64,000 nt of DNA from Pomphorhynchus laevis (GCA_012934845.2 WNNJ02003268.1:97546-161545), one strand, 5' to 3'; shown: positions 1 to 10,777, counted from the first letter of the stretch. Made by a program: numbers and translations. The notes: generated by a model from the letters alone, not told the origin.

Positions 1-965
1 GCATGGCTTATATTTCGATAACAACTGAGTGTAATAATAAGACGTAATTATGATATTCAGTTGGTATACGAACTCTAATGTCTGATGAATTTTATGTGGA
101 AAATTGCTATTTATATTATATTGTTTTAATAACATCACGAGCACAGCTTGTAATAAAAATGGTGTAATAAATTATCCATTGCCACCATTTAAGCAATTTT
201 GAATTTTCTGGTCTTTGATCGGACAGCTCAAAACATTGATTGTTCCAACTGTTAACGATGCGAAATTGCTCAGTTCTAGTGCGGATTACTCTACGATGAC
301 ATTTATATAATGAATGACCATGTAAGTTAGACATTGTCATAAGAGCTAATTACTTAAATAATACGTGTCTAGTATGGTGGAGGATCTGCCAAGTCAATCT
401 TAAATTAGCAATATCGCGAAGAATTGCTAATTTATTTAAATTTAATGAAACGGTAAACATAATGCAATTAAAAGAACCAGATAATAATTTTATTTCCAAT
501 TTTCGCGGGTTTTAATCGTGAAAATTAGATGTTTGGGAAAAAATTTAAACCTTATTTTTTATTGCTCATCCGGGGAGGATTCACCTTCCATCATAAAATT
601 ATGAGCTCATCTGTAACGTGACCACAATAATCATCCATAGGCACCTTAACACACGCTTAAACAGTGTTTAAAGCTTGAAATACAGAACTACCCTTAATCT
701 GAATCATCGGAGGGAATTTAGCAAAAGCTCTGTGCATGGCAGTGCGTATTGCAGTTTAACCATGCATCAGGCACTAAATTCCTTTTAATAGAATTGCTGT
801 TTTACAGAGACATTTTCAAGTGTACAAATATATAAAATATAAATTGTTGTTACACCCGCCCTGGGACACCCAATGGTCTACTCATAAATATATCAGTTTT
901 CCACACAAGAGGCATAAACATCATGCAGCATTATATATGTATAAATAATATATGTATATATAAAT
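1..965. other. AT-rich stretch, no recognised gene
   Basis: I see no domain, repeat or RNA here. A 74-codon open frame on the minus strand (116-340) contains the run WWQWIIYY but matches no family I know. Without a convincing splice pattern I leave it as chance or as an unrecognised exon. Confidence 0.5.
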
Positions 966-1605
966 AAATGCAGTATTTCGAAAGAAATCCTGGACCGTTG
1001 TTTACTCAGCACATCCGTGCACTACTATTATACCTGCCGCATCCATTAAGAATCCAACGAGTGCAACGACAATTCAGCAACAACCTCTGCCTAGTGTTTA
1101 AGGATGGTCCGCACAGCAATTCGATCTGGTTAAGAGCGTAAGCCTCAGACAATTAAGCAAAGTGTCGGAAACGCCTTTATTCACAATGTCACACAGGCAA
1201 CCGAAACGACCAGTGAATACTTCATTCTACTGATGAGTGTTGCCGGGTACTTATTGGTCGTCTAGAAGTGACATGGTGACTGAAAGTCGTAAATCGAAGT
1301 CCAGTCTATCAAGCAACACCATTTAGTACAAATGCCGTATTTCGTAAGAAATCCTGGACCGTTGTCTACTCAGCACATCCGTGCATTACTATTATACCTG
1401 CCGTATCCATTAAGGATCCCAAGAGTGCAGCGACAATTCAGCAATAACCTCTGCCTAGTGTTTAAGGATGGTCCGCACAGCAATTCGATCTGGTTAAGAG
1501 CGTAAGCCTCAGACAATTAAGCAAAGTGTCGGAAACGCCTTTATTCATAATGCCACAAAGGCAACTGAAACGACCAGTGAGTACTTCATTCTACTGATGA
1601 TCTAC
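966..1605 (+). repeat. Tandem terminal repeats of PLE-A
   Basis: A unit starting at 966 (aaatgcagtatttcg) repeats at 1330 (aaatgccgtatttcg), an offset of 364 bp. About 275 bp are shared with few differences, through a common stretch ending attctactgatga. The first unit carries roughly 90 bp more (about 1241-1329) that the second lacks. The repeats lie immediately upstream of the Penelope RT, as expected for PLE pseudo-LTRs. Confidence 0.85.
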
Positions 1606-1607
1606 TA

Positions 1608-1665
1608 CTAATGTAGTAGTACATCAGATCTACTACTGATGATCGTATATAGAAAGCACGAGCGA
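1608..1665. repeat. Short nested hairpins between PLE-A repeat and RT
   Basis: The motif gatctactact occurs twice, with its complement tagtagt between the copies, giving interleaved inverted repeats at the junction of the second terminal repeat and the coding part. Confidence 0.5.
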
Positions 1666-1679
1666 TTTTATTGCTAAAC

Positions 1680-2137
1680 TAAATGTAACAAAGTCAGAAA
1701 TCGATGTGAAGAATATAATAGATGTCGAATCCCTGTACCCATCAATTCCACATAATGACGGTATTGAAGCAATTGAAGAAGCAATGAAACTGGGAAGCTA
1801 GTAAATTTAATTTTGTATCGAGCTACATTCGCTTTATCCTCCAAAATAACTTCTTCAATTTTGAGACTCTATCGACAAAGAGAAGTTACCGCAATGGGTA
1901 CTTCAGTAGCTCCATGCTATGCTATCTTATGCATGGACAGTTATGAAAGAAAGTATTTTCAAACATGTCAAAATCAGCACTACATATACCTTAGGTATAT
2001 CGATGACATATTCATTGTATGGACAAGAATAATTAGAGCAATTCATCATTGACATCGACAACTACGGTTGTTTAAATTTTACTAGCACAAGAGCATTTCC
2101 AGCAAATTTCCAAGATGTCAGTATATACAGAAATCAA
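1680..2137 (+). pseudogene. PLE-A reverse transcriptase, fingers/palm part
   Basis: The translation shows the Penelope RT signature in order: a LYPSIPHNDGI stretch (about 1732-1768), then YRQREVTAMGTSVAPCYA (about 1871-1925), then the catalytic RYIDDIFIVW (about 1993-2022). These match RT motifs A, B and C of the family. A stop follows the first motif, so the first and second blocks are separate open pieces. The segment ends near 2137, where PLE-B sequence begins. The family copies its RNA into DNA at the target; this copy cannot encode a full protein. Confidence 0.8.
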
Positions 2138-2495
2138 ATCAGCTAACTGAGTCTACGTATTTAATATAATTATAAAATAAACAAAACATAATAATGCTAA
2201 ATCAAAATTTAATAATTAAATAATAAAATTAATAATTGTTTTTAGATTTTCTATAATTTAAATCAAGTTAAAATAAAAAATTGAAATTTAAAATAAACGT
2301 CATTTTTATGAATTGACTAATAAATAACAGACGTTGTATCAGAATAAGAATTAGAGGTCATCAGGAGGAACTGCTATGCTATCAGGTTTCGGCCCCTAAC
2401 TCCTCTACCCAACATAGCAGCGGGGCCAAATACATGCTAATGATGTATTTCCTCTGATAATAACTATCTAGTATCTTATTCTAATACAAAGTATA
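2138..2495 (-). repeat. PLE-B 3' tail
   Basis: This is the non-coding tail downstream of the RT frame. It holds a conserved GC-richer block (tcaggtttcggcccctaac ... agcagcggggccaaata) followed by AT-rich sequence ending in the motif gagtctacgtattt. It is the reference for the tail clusters listed below. Confidence 0.8.
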
Positions 2496-3563
2496 TTATT
2501 TATTATCCATCCATAAAAATTTGCCACTTAAGAGTTTAAATTTATTCTTTATATTATTGTGTTGATTTATATATTTTACTATTTTCTGCTTGATGTTATT
2601 TTTATAGTAACCTAGTTTAAAATATGTATCTATTAAATTATTTAAATGATTTTGAAGAAAGCCAATATCATTACATATTGTTGCAATTCTTAAAATTTCA
2701 TTATTTAATGTATTATATTTTATATTATATGGTATGCATGAATGCTCATGCAAAAATATGTTTCTTGTAAATTTAAATATGTCATCTTTACGATATAAAT
2801 TAATAGTAGTTTTAGTTAATGTTAATTTAATGTTCATATCTAGATATACACCTTCTTTATCATTAATATTGGTTTTGTTAAGAATAAGGCTTTCTGGATA
2901 AATTTGTTCACTAATTGAATAAAAATTATTAGAATTAAATACACATATATCATCAATGTATCGAAACATATATTTCATATATTTATATTGTTTAGATTTA
3001 GTTTTTACACAGTTATGAACAAATTCATATTCTATAAAGCTTAAAAACAAGTCAGCTATAATTGGGCTACTATTACCACCCATTGGAACACCTTTTACTT
3101 GTCTAAATATAGATGTCCCTACTTTTAAATAATTTTGATTTATCAAAATATTTAAGGATTCTATTAATTCAATTTTATCCATATATTTATATTTATTTGA
3201 TGGTTTAATTTTTGTTAGATAGGCGTTATAATTATTATAACATATATATGTATATCTTTTTCCGAATATAAGATTAATTAATTTTACTAACGCTTCTTTA
3301 ATATCTACTAAATCTAGATTTGTATAAAGCGTACTAAAATCGTATGTATTTATATTTTGAAAATTTATTCCTTTTGTCTGTTCTAAAAATTCTTTTGTAG
3401 AATTAATACTGAAATAGTGTTTTATACCGGTATTAATTTCGATTACCTTGCAATATTTTTTAAAGTGTGCTTTTATTACTTTAAGTATTTTATTCATATA
3501 GACAGAAAGTGGTTTTAATGTATGTGGTTTTAATGTAATTTTAATGCTTCGAATAAAATTCAA
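2496..3563 (-). CDS. PLE-B reverse transcriptase (open, 5'-truncated)
   Basis: An open frame of 355 codons codes for a Penelope-type RT. Visible blocks are motif A as YDFSTLYTNL (residues about 73-82), motif B as GVPMGGNSSPIIADLF (about 158-173), the catalytic RYIDDICVF (about 203-211) and motif D as VYLDMNIK. The thumb follows, with FLHEHSCIPYNIKYNT. The frame closes shortly after KFLWMDNK, and no GIY-YIG endonuclease follows. Most animal PLEs carry GIY-YIG at the C-terminus, so this family either lacks it or carries it N-terminally, beyond the truncation. This is the best preserved RT of the family here. Two further copies (42910-47095 and 54061-59050) align with it. Confidence 0.85.
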   Translation of the reverse strand: MNFIRSIKITLKPHTLKPLSVYMNKILKVIKAHFKKYCKVIEINTGIKHYFSINSTKEFLEQTKGINFQNINTYDFSTLYTNLDLVDIKEALVKLINLIFGKRYTYICYNNYNAYLTKIKPSNKYKYMDKIELIESLNILINQNYLKVGTSIFRQVKGVPMGGNSSPIIADLFLSFIEYEFVHNCVKTKSKQYKYMKYMFRYIDDICVFNSNNFYSISEQIYPESLILNKTNINDKEGVYLDMNIKLTLTKTTINLYRKDDIFKFTRNIFLHEHSCIPYNIKYNTLNNEILRIATICNDIGFLQNHLNNLIDTYFKLGYYKNNIKQKIVKYINQHNNIKNKFKLLSGKFLWMDNK

Positions 3564-3567
3564 ACTA

Positions 3568-3965
3568 CTGTACCGAAAGCCCGCTTCTACACCACTCTAT
3601 CTACACTCCAAGAGCGCGTACCTGAATTCACAGAAGAAAGCATTAATCACAAATAAAGCGATGAGAAAAATAGGTATATGCAGCACGATAAAAAGATAGA
3701 TAAAGCTGTTTAAAAAACTTAGACAAAATCTAGCACACAGAGGATACTAAAAGCATGAAATTATAAGATCGACAAGAATAAAAGCATTGACATCAACAGC
3801 TAAAATCAAGACATGAATCTATAGACGAAACACACAAAAAACATAAAACAATAAAAAACACGGTAAGAATTCGTTTTAATCCAGCACTACCTGAATTAAG
3901 ACGGAAGTTCGCAAGTGTGCAAAAATGGATGAAGTAGATTACAAATGTCTACAGTTCTCTTTAAT
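3568..3965 (+). pseudogene. PLE-A reverse transcriptase, thumb part
   Basis: After the PLE-B insertion the plus strand resumes with RKPASTPLYLHSKSAYLNSQ (about 3580-3640), then AMRKIGICST and KKLRQNLAHRGY. These are the typical Penelope RT thumb strings. A later stretch, RFNPALPELRRKFASVQKWM (about 3870-3935), is compatible with the linker before GIY-YIG. The piece is interrupted by stops. Confidence 0.7.
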
Positions 3966-3990
3966 CAATCAAACAGTTACAACGTTAAAT

Positions 3991-4390
3991 GAACAACAGT
4001 AGATAGGTATCCAATATATATACACTAAGCAGTCATTGCCTATCTAATTGACTAAGAAACTTTGAATCGATCTGAAGACTCCTACGTAGCATGTTTATGT
4101 GATCCTCTTTCATTTCGTTTGTATTGCCAGCGTTCAGTACTAAATTAAAATGATAATTCTTATTAAAAAATGATAATTATAATATAATGTTATTATAAGT
4201 TAATGTTATTTTATTTTATATCATAAAATAAAATATTTATATATTATTTTAAATATTTTATATTAAAAAATTATACTTATGTCTATAAAGGATAATAACA
4301 TGATATCGTGAGAAAAATCCAAACAATTTATTTTTCATCTAATCTAATTTTCATCAACAAAGTTCACAGTTCAATAATTTGTCAGTAGAA
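3991..4390. other. AT-rich stretch, nothing recognised
   Basis: No coding similarity or clear repeat is visible between the end of PLE-A and the first PLE-B tail of the next cluster. Confidence 0.5.
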
Positions 4391-5625
4391 CAAATCAGAT
4401 CAGATAATTGAGACTACGTATTTTATACTAAATATAAATTAAAATAAAGATAAATAATAAATAATTATATAAGATTTTATATTGTAGACTTGAATTCATG
4501 TCTTTCTTCATATTAGCTAATGATGGTTTTATAGACATGATATGAAAAATGTTTTCTTATCTACATTTCTTATCATTATCTACATAGTTTAGATAATGGA
4601 TTCTAAGTATTTTATATAAAAATAAAGATAAATAATAAATAATTATATAATATTTTGTACAATTTATATTTTTATCAAGTTAAAAGTTAAAATTTGAATT
4701 CAAATAACAGACGATGTATAGGAATAAGAATTAGAGGTCATCAAAAGGAACTGTTGTTAATTTTATGAACGTCCATTTTTATGAATTGACTAATAAATAT
4801 TAAATATTAATAAATAAATAATTAATAAATAATAAATATTAAAATATATAAAAATATCTTTAAATCAAAGATAGATAAAAATAAAATAATAAAATAATAT
4901 ATATTAACAGCTCAATAATAACTTGTCAGTAGAACAAATCAGATCAGATAACTGAGTCTACGTATTTTATACGATATATAAATAAAACTAAAGATAAATA
5001 ATAAATAATAAAAATTATATAAGATTTTATACAATTTATTACATAAATTGTATAAGGAATTATACAATTATACAAATTGGAGGAATGAGTTTGAACGCAT
5101 TAATTGTATTGAAAAGACAAGCAAGAAAAAAACTAAAGAATCAGATCAGATAACTGAGTCTACGTATTTTATAATATATATAAATAAAAATAAAGATAAA
5201 TAATAAATAATTATATAAGATTTTATATTGTAGACTTGAATTCATGTCTTTCTTCATATTAGCTAATGATGGTTTTATAGACATGATATCATATCATGTC
5301 TATAAAATCATAATTAAATAGAGTTGGGTCATTTTTTCATTGTTTGGTCCATGTTGAAAAGAAATAGTTAAAAAAAGTGTGAATGATTAAATCAATTATT
5401 AAGTGAAAAAACGATAGCTGTGTTTGAATGATGGAAAGGAGGTGGTGGAGTGGATATCAAATCAGATAACTGAGTCTACGTATTTTATACTAAATATAAA
5501 TTAAAATAAAGATAAATAATAAATAATTATATAAGATTTTATATTGTAGACTTGAATTCATGTCTTTCTTCATATTAGCTAATGATGGTTTTATAGACAT
5601 GATATGAAAAATGTTTTCTTTATTA
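4391..5625 (-). repeat. Cluster of PLE-B 3' tails (minus orientation)
   Basis: The terminal motif cagata(a/t)ctgag(t/a)ctacgtatttta occurs at about 4405, 4940, 5147 and 5463, with a diverged form near 4594. Each is followed by the AT-rich tail running to the right. Three of the units (about 4485, 5226 and 5547) share an extra segment containing gacttgaattcatgtctttc and gatggttttatagacatgat. Each unit looks like an extremely 5'-truncated PLE-B copy, or a tandem duplication of one. Confidence 0.75.
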
Positions 5626-5639
5626 TTGCAAGCTTTCAA

Positions 5640-5969
5640 CACACAGTGTTCTTTTCAAGCAAACAGTAAAAACAAAAAATACAACTATTTATAACAGCGA
5701 CTACGAAAGAAATACACGTTATCATATTATCCTGTGACGTCAGTTATTATTAAAAAGAACAAAATTTTTATGTGATATGACCGGTTATTTGAAGTTTTAG
5801 CTGCCAGCTCGACATATTTCCAAGCATTACATTAGATTAGTTAGCAATGCAGATAGCTTCTTTTATTAGTTTTTGTGAATATACGATGAGTATCATCGTA
5901 TATTTCTTTCGTAGTAGCTAGTATAACTAGTGATATTTTTTACTGTTTGCTTGTAAAGGACACTGTGTG
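5640..5969. mobile_element. Inverted-repeat element (MITE-like)
   Basis: A 330-bp unit has terminal inverted repeats of about 75-79 bp: left 5640-5718, starting cacacagtgt; right 5897-5969, ending acactgtgtg. Shared inner blocks are gcaaacagtaaaaa/tttttactgtttgc and ctacgaaagaaatacacg/cgtatatttctttcgtag. The 178-bp middle has no open frame. No clear target duplication is seen, so the superfamily is not assigned. Confidence 0.7.
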
Positions 5970-6200
5970 TCTTTTATTTATCTTAATAAAGATAAATAAT
6001 TAAATATTTTATTTGTTTTTACTGTTTGCTTGTAAAGGACACTGTATGTCTTTTTGTTTATCTTTATAAAGATAAATAATAAATAATTATTTTTTTTGTT
6101 TTTACTGTTTGCTTGTAAAGGACACTGTTTGTCTTTTTGTTTATCTTTATAAATATAAATAATTAATAATTAAATATTTTTTTGACTTTACTGTTTGCTA
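5937..6200 (+). repeat. Tandem array of the MITE right end
   Basis: The block actgtttgcttgtaaaggac recurs at 5942, 6021 and 6104, with a last partial unit at 6190, at spacings of 79, 83 and 86 bp. The first unit is the right terminal repeat of the adjacent inverted-repeat element. The array is therefore an expansion of that end plus about 40 bp of flank containing ttatctttataaagataaat. Confidence 0.8.
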
Positions 6201-6329
6201 TATAATATGGATAATTTATACATAATTATTATTAATAATTTAATTTAGACACTATATAATTATATAATTATATATTATATATTATATATTATATAATTAT
6301 ATAATAATTATTTATTATAATAAATAATT

Positions 6330-6715
6330 ATATAAGATTTTATACAATATATATTATATAAAATTAAAATTTAAAAAATAAAGATAAATTTAAAATAAAA
6401 GTTAATTTTTATGAATTGACTAATAAAAACAAACGATTATAAAATAAAAAATAAATAACATAAAATAAAATAAATAACAGATAATTAATAATAAAATTGA
6501 TTAATAATAATTAATAGCAGACGATGTAGTAAAATTAATTATTTAAAATTTATATAATATTTCATATACTGATATCAAGTCAAAATTTAAAGTTTAAATT
6601 TAAAATAAAAGCAATTTTTATGAATTGACTAATAAATAACAGACGTTGTATCAGTATAAGGATTATAGGTCATTAGGAGGAACTTCTATGTTATCAGGTT
6701 TCAGCCCCTATTCAT
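6330..6715 (-). repeat. PLE-B 3' tail copy
   Basis: AT-rich tail with the block taacagacgttgtatcag and the GC-richer part ending tcaggtttcagcccctat, in the same orientation as the tail at 2138-2495. No RT sequence is attached. Confidence 0.7.
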
Positions 6716-8360
6716 CAGTAATGTAGTTTTTGATGTTTAGTGGTTGTGCTTGTATGTAGTAGAATGCGTTTATAGAGACGTAATGTACCAAATGATTTTG
6801 TTGCCGACTTTACATTTGTCTCCCATGTAAGTATTCACAACATGGAAGAGCGGTCCATAGGTAATTTATAATTACTAAATTTTATGTTCTCTTATAATTT
6901 ATCAGAAATTTGATAGTTTTGCCATATTTTGTACGAGCGTTTAAGATAAACTTCGCACTTGTTCAACTTTGAATTTTATTTGAATTTATACTGACCATAC
7001 AATCACACTTTTGTCATTGATTATGTCTGTACGTTCCGATTTGCATTATGCATTTACCGGTTAAGCGCTCTCCGCATTTTTACCCGGGAGTCTTCTTTAA
7101 TGGACATTATCTAATAAGTTATAACATGGAGGCTATTAGATTGTTTTTACACCAATTGAAAATGGCTTTAACATTTTTATGAATCGTGAAATCGGACGAT
7201 CTGTTCTCAATTAATTATGAATAAACTTTACATGGGACATTTAGAAGAGCACATTTTGCACAAATTACCCTAAACCTGATACTTTATTTTGCATCGAAAA
7301 TACAAATGTGGCAATTCATGTGTAACGAATGTTTAGTAACTCTGTAGTTCAAAATAAGATTTAAGAAGGTGAGCCACCATATTTGTGAATACGACAAACA
7401 TGATCTTTATTGTTGCAAAATATCGAGTATCGTAAATTCGTTGTGATACTAAAAATTATAAAAAATTAAGCGAACGATTACTTTACTTGACAAAAAGATG
7501 AACGTGTGCTAACAATAGCACACATTGGATATACACAAATAAAAATTTAATTATTTAATTATTATTTAATTATAAATTAAATTAAAAAATTATTATTTAT
7601 TATTTAATTATTTAAAGTGAGTCGTAAAATGTTAACATATAAAATCTTAATAATATAAATTAATATATAATCTTAATATACATTGTCATATACAAGAACC
7701 TTGCCGGCGGGTAGAAGTACCGTCGAAACATCTGTGTTTGAAATTAAACCAAATAGTTTTATACACTTCTGTGCATTTAATAAAACTCATAAAATAGAAT
7801 TGTCTGAAATTGTCTTTTAGTAATTATAACAATAATTACATTATTGAAACTATCTAATCTGAATAATTTATCAGATGCAGTTTTGACTCACCTCAATGAA
7901 GAGGTGAGTCAAAAGATCACGGAAGGATTTATGAAGCTTTAAAATACATACAAGGGATTTAACCTTCCTTAATTAGACAAACGTAATGAATTAAGGTAAA
8001 ATGTACAGTAAGTAAACGCCATGTGTAAATTGTGTTCCAAAATATTGTGCTGATAGGTTCCGGCATTGAAAACTGAATTCAAAAACTCCTACAAGCAAAT
8101 TACATCACAATTCTACAGGAAGCACACACGTCAGATAGAGTCTTGTGTCAAATGACTTATTGAATGATTTACACGAAGACATGAAATGTCATAAATCGAT
8201 ATATATATTTGCATAAAATACTGGCTAGAAATAAAAACTCATAGAACTACCAATTATTTAATGAATTCCTTAAAAACGAATGATCATTCGTGTTGTCAAT
8301 TAATAAATCAGCTGAGAATTATGTATAATTCGTATATTAGATGCCGTTACAATGCAAAAA
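6716..8360. other. Anonymous AT-rich stretch
   Basis: No gene is recognised. The one sharp structure is the hairpin at 7881-7914, listed separately. The minus strand near 7420-7470 shows an acceptor-like ataatttttag followed by a short frame and aataaa, too weak to call an exon. Confidence 0.4.
7881..7914. repeat. Perfect 14-bp hairpin
   Basis: The arms ttttgactcacctc and gaggtgagtcaaaa enclose the 6-nt loop aatgaa. No T-run or gene end lies close, so it is not a recognisable terminator. Confidence 0.7.
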
Positions 8361-8402
8361 GGTGACACTTTATGTGAAAGTGTCATAAAAGTGTCACTTT
8401 TA
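8361..8402. repeat. Interleaved hairpin/direct repeats of gtgacac
   Basis: gacacttt and aaagtgtc form an 8-bp stem around atgtg. A further copy, aaagtgtcact, follows at once, so the right arm is duplicated. Confidence 0.5.
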
Positions 8403-8612
8403 TTTTTTATATTATAAAAAATATTTTAAACTGTTTTAGTTTTTAACTGTTTTAGAACAAAAATTAAACAATGCAGTTAAACAAAACAAATTTTATTTAA
8501 GTATAATTTATAAAAATATTATTTAATAAATTAATTATTAATAAAGTAATCAATTATAAATTATTAAAACAATAGCGAATGCATATTAAATCCATAAAAA
8601 TTTTATACAAAC

Positions 8613-8695
8613 CAGAATTATCAATTGTACGTTGCGCTATGGGTTGTTCTATTAAATTATCATTTTGTTCTTGCATACTCGGTATCCGCGGAGTG
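8613..8695 (-). other. Candidate coding exon (weak)
   Basis: On the minus strand a pyrimidine-rich acceptor (ttctttcaag) precedes an 83-bp segment that ends at a GT donor (ttctg|gtttgt). One frame is open and reads TPRIPSMQEQNDNL and onward. The segment has no family match, and its phase does not join simply to the candidate exon at 10778-10861. Confidence 0.2.
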
Positions 8696-8835
8696 CTTGA
8701 AAGAACAAAATCATATAATAAATGTAATACAATAAAGATTTAATATGCTTTTCAACTAATTTCAGATATTACATTTTATATATAAACGCTTATTATTTAC
8801 AACGTGATATACAATATGTAATTATAAAGTCAATA

Positions 8836-8917
8836 ACTTCAAAAGGTCATTATTACCTTTTTTACTTAAACTGCATTATGCAATGTTAAGTTCGTGTATG
8901 TTACACATTATGTTGGG
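8836..8917 (+). repeat. Dispersed repeat, copy 1
   Basis: About 80 bp containing atgcaatgttaagttcgtgt and cacattatgttggg. It recurs at 9781-9862 in the same orientation. The family is unknown. Confidence 0.6.
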
Positions 8918-9509
8918 ACTTTCAACATTGGGTTAATATATTAGTATTTCTAAACAGCAATAATTATGAGCTGCTGTTTCATATAAATAGTAATAACTAA
9001 ATATTATAAATTTTATATTTACTTTTAAACAAAGTAAATATACCTTTTTTATTTACCTTAAATAATTTTTGTATTAAATTATAAATAATTTAATTAATAA
9101 TTAATTCAATAAATTAATTAATTATTAATTATTAATAATAATAAATTATTATTAACAATAATTAATTAATAATTATTAATTAATCAAAAATTTATTATTA
9201 ATTATTAATTTTATCTAATAATTTTTATTTTTATTTTTTCTTGTCATTTTATTTACTTTTAAATTATATAGTCTTAAATTATAATTAAATTTATATTAGC
9301 TATAAATAATTATGTGAAAGATGTAATTGACTAATTATACATTATAATGGCAATTATATTATTCTGTTGAATTATATATGGTTATATTAAATTTCAGCTT
9401 GGACTTTGAAGACAATTGAAACTACAATATAAATAATATTTTACCATCACAATTAGATGTTAAAGAAATATATATGACAATTATAGAATATATTAGCTAA
9501 AATTCTGCA

Positions 9510-9612
9510 CAGCTAAATCCTCCCAAATGATATCAACACCATAGGTGAGAATGGGCTCTAGCATGATGCGAACATATCGACGAGCCCCGACAAAGACAGT
9601 GTTGATACTCTT
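9510..9612 (-). pseudogene. LINE reverse-transcriptase fragment
   Basis: The minus strand reads VFVGARRYVRIMLEPILTYG, then VDIIW. This pattern, arg-rich helix then 'LEPILTYG..IW', is typical of the segment after the RT palm in non-LTR elements. Only about 34 codons are recognisable and the clade cannot be assigned. Confidence 0.4.
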
Positions 9613-9770
9613 CTAGAATAAGATAATGATGTAACCAATTTACACAGTTTGTCTTCTATAGAATATGACAATCTTTTATAGAATATAAATTGTCACAAAG
9701 CATTTTCCTGTGATAAAAGAAATTATTTTATTTCTTATTAAATAAAATTAATGAGAATATAATCTTATGC

Positions 9771-9796
9771 AATCTTACCTTTCAAAAGGTAAGATT
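9771..9796. repeat. Perfect 12-bp hairpin
   Basis: The arms aatcttaccttt and aaaggtaagatt are separated by only two bases. It sits at the left edge of the second copy of the repeat described at 8836. Confidence 0.7.
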
Positions 9797-9930
9797 ACTT
9801 TTTTTACTTATGCTGCGTTATGCAATGTTAAGTTCGTGTATGGTATTGGTATTATGTTGGGTGAAAAAGATGTAAAGGATTAATTATTTACACATTATGT
9901 TGGGTGAAAAAGATGTAAAGGATTAATTAA
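9781..9930 (+). repeat. Dispersed repeat copy 2, with internal 43-bp duplication
   Basis: The first 80 bp match 8836-8917. The end then duplicates: attatgttgggtgaaaaaga starts at 9851 and again at 9894, a period of 43 bp. Confidence 0.65.
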
Positions 9931-10777
9931 AATAGTTATATATTAAATATATAAATACATATTAAAATAGTTATTATTTAAAATTATTGATACAATTATT
10001 TATAAATAAATTTTATAAGCATTTCAACAGCAAACAGCTGGTTTGTATCACTAATATTTTTTGAATCACTAATGTTCTTAATAAACTTAAAGATTAGAAC
10101 AAAAGATAACTAATGATTAACTAATCATTTTTTTGATTATTAATGATTAATAATCATCGAACAATTAACACATAAATATTAACACATGAATAATTAACAC
10201 ATATATTCTATCTACCATTTATTAAGGAAGGTAGATCTTAGACTATAGAAGAATCTTCTATAGATAACTATAGAAGGTTAGATACTTTCTATTAAAATCG
10301 GTTTCTCATAATTTGTGTAATTCTCATAAATTATTTACGGAAATAGTGAAAATCAAAAATTGAGTAAATAAATAGTGATTTAAAAATACGATTAGCTAAT
10401 TTAAGAATGCATGGATAAAAGTGTTATTCATTACAATTTTTAATATTCATCACAGTCATGTTTACTCGCATTAACAATTGTTTTCTTTGCTTTAGCTCGT
10501 CAGAAGCAGAACTGAATTTGATTTATTGTTGCACCCGAAAGAAAGTCACACCAGAATTATTGTAATTTTAAAGGTTCAACTATCAATTTTAGTTATGTGA
10601 CATATTCTAATATTTAAAGATGCAAAAAATCTCTTGATTTTCTGATAATAATCATTAAACATACAGCGTTGGCATTTGATTGAACTGCCGATGTATCCTA
10701 GTTCCAGTCCATTCTAACTGAAAGGCCTATTACCCCAATAAAATTATCGAAATCAAATTAATAATAAAATGATTTAC
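9931..10777. other. AT-rich stretch, no gene seen
   Basis: There is one small hairpin (ctatagaag/cttctatag, about 10236-10256) and otherwise unremarkable sequence up to the candidate exon at 10778. Confidence 0.4.

Larger units (their letters stand above)
2138..3567 (-). mobile_element. Penelope-like element B (PLE-B), 5'-truncated, inserted in PLE-A
   Basis: The element reads right to left: RT frame (3563-2496), then an AT-rich 3' tail that ends near 2138 with the recurring motif agtctacgtattt. The flanking PLE-A reads through on both sides. The right edge (aaattcaaac, about 3565) and the left edge (aaatcaaatc, about 2131) share a short similar string that may be the target duplication. The same 3' tail recurs about fifteen times elsewhere in the window. 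Confidence 0.8.
966..3990 (+). mobile_element. Penelope-like element A (PLE-A), decayed, interrupted by PLE-B
   Basis: Three parts follow in order: two tandem terminal repeats (966-1605), the fingers and palm of a Penelope-type reverse transcriptase (about 1690-2137), and the thumb region (about 3568-3960). The gap between palm and thumb is filled by a minus-strand PLE-B copy, so PLE-A was in place first. Tandem 'pseudo-LTR' repeats at the 5' side are a known habit of Penelope-like elements. No GIY-YIG endonuclease can be seen at the 3' side, so the copy is probably cut short after about 3990. The coding parts are broken several times. Family placement rests on the RT motifs and the tandem repeats, both read directly from the sequence. 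Confidence 0.8.

Noticed and set aside
1200-1320. Possible hammerhead in the PLE-A terminal repeat (ctgatga near 1231, gaaa near 1283)
   Set aside because: The segment between them does not fold into a plausible stem II and no third stem is visible.
2340-2400. Possible hammerhead in the PLE-B tail (ctgatga on the element strand)
   Set aside because: The heptamer is present in most tails, but I find no convincing stem II followed by GAAA in the right place.
4391-6715. Evenly repeated short AT-rich motifs considered as a CRISPR-like or regulatory array
   Set aside because: The spacing is irregular and each unit continues into PLE-B tail sequence; the genome is eukaryotic.
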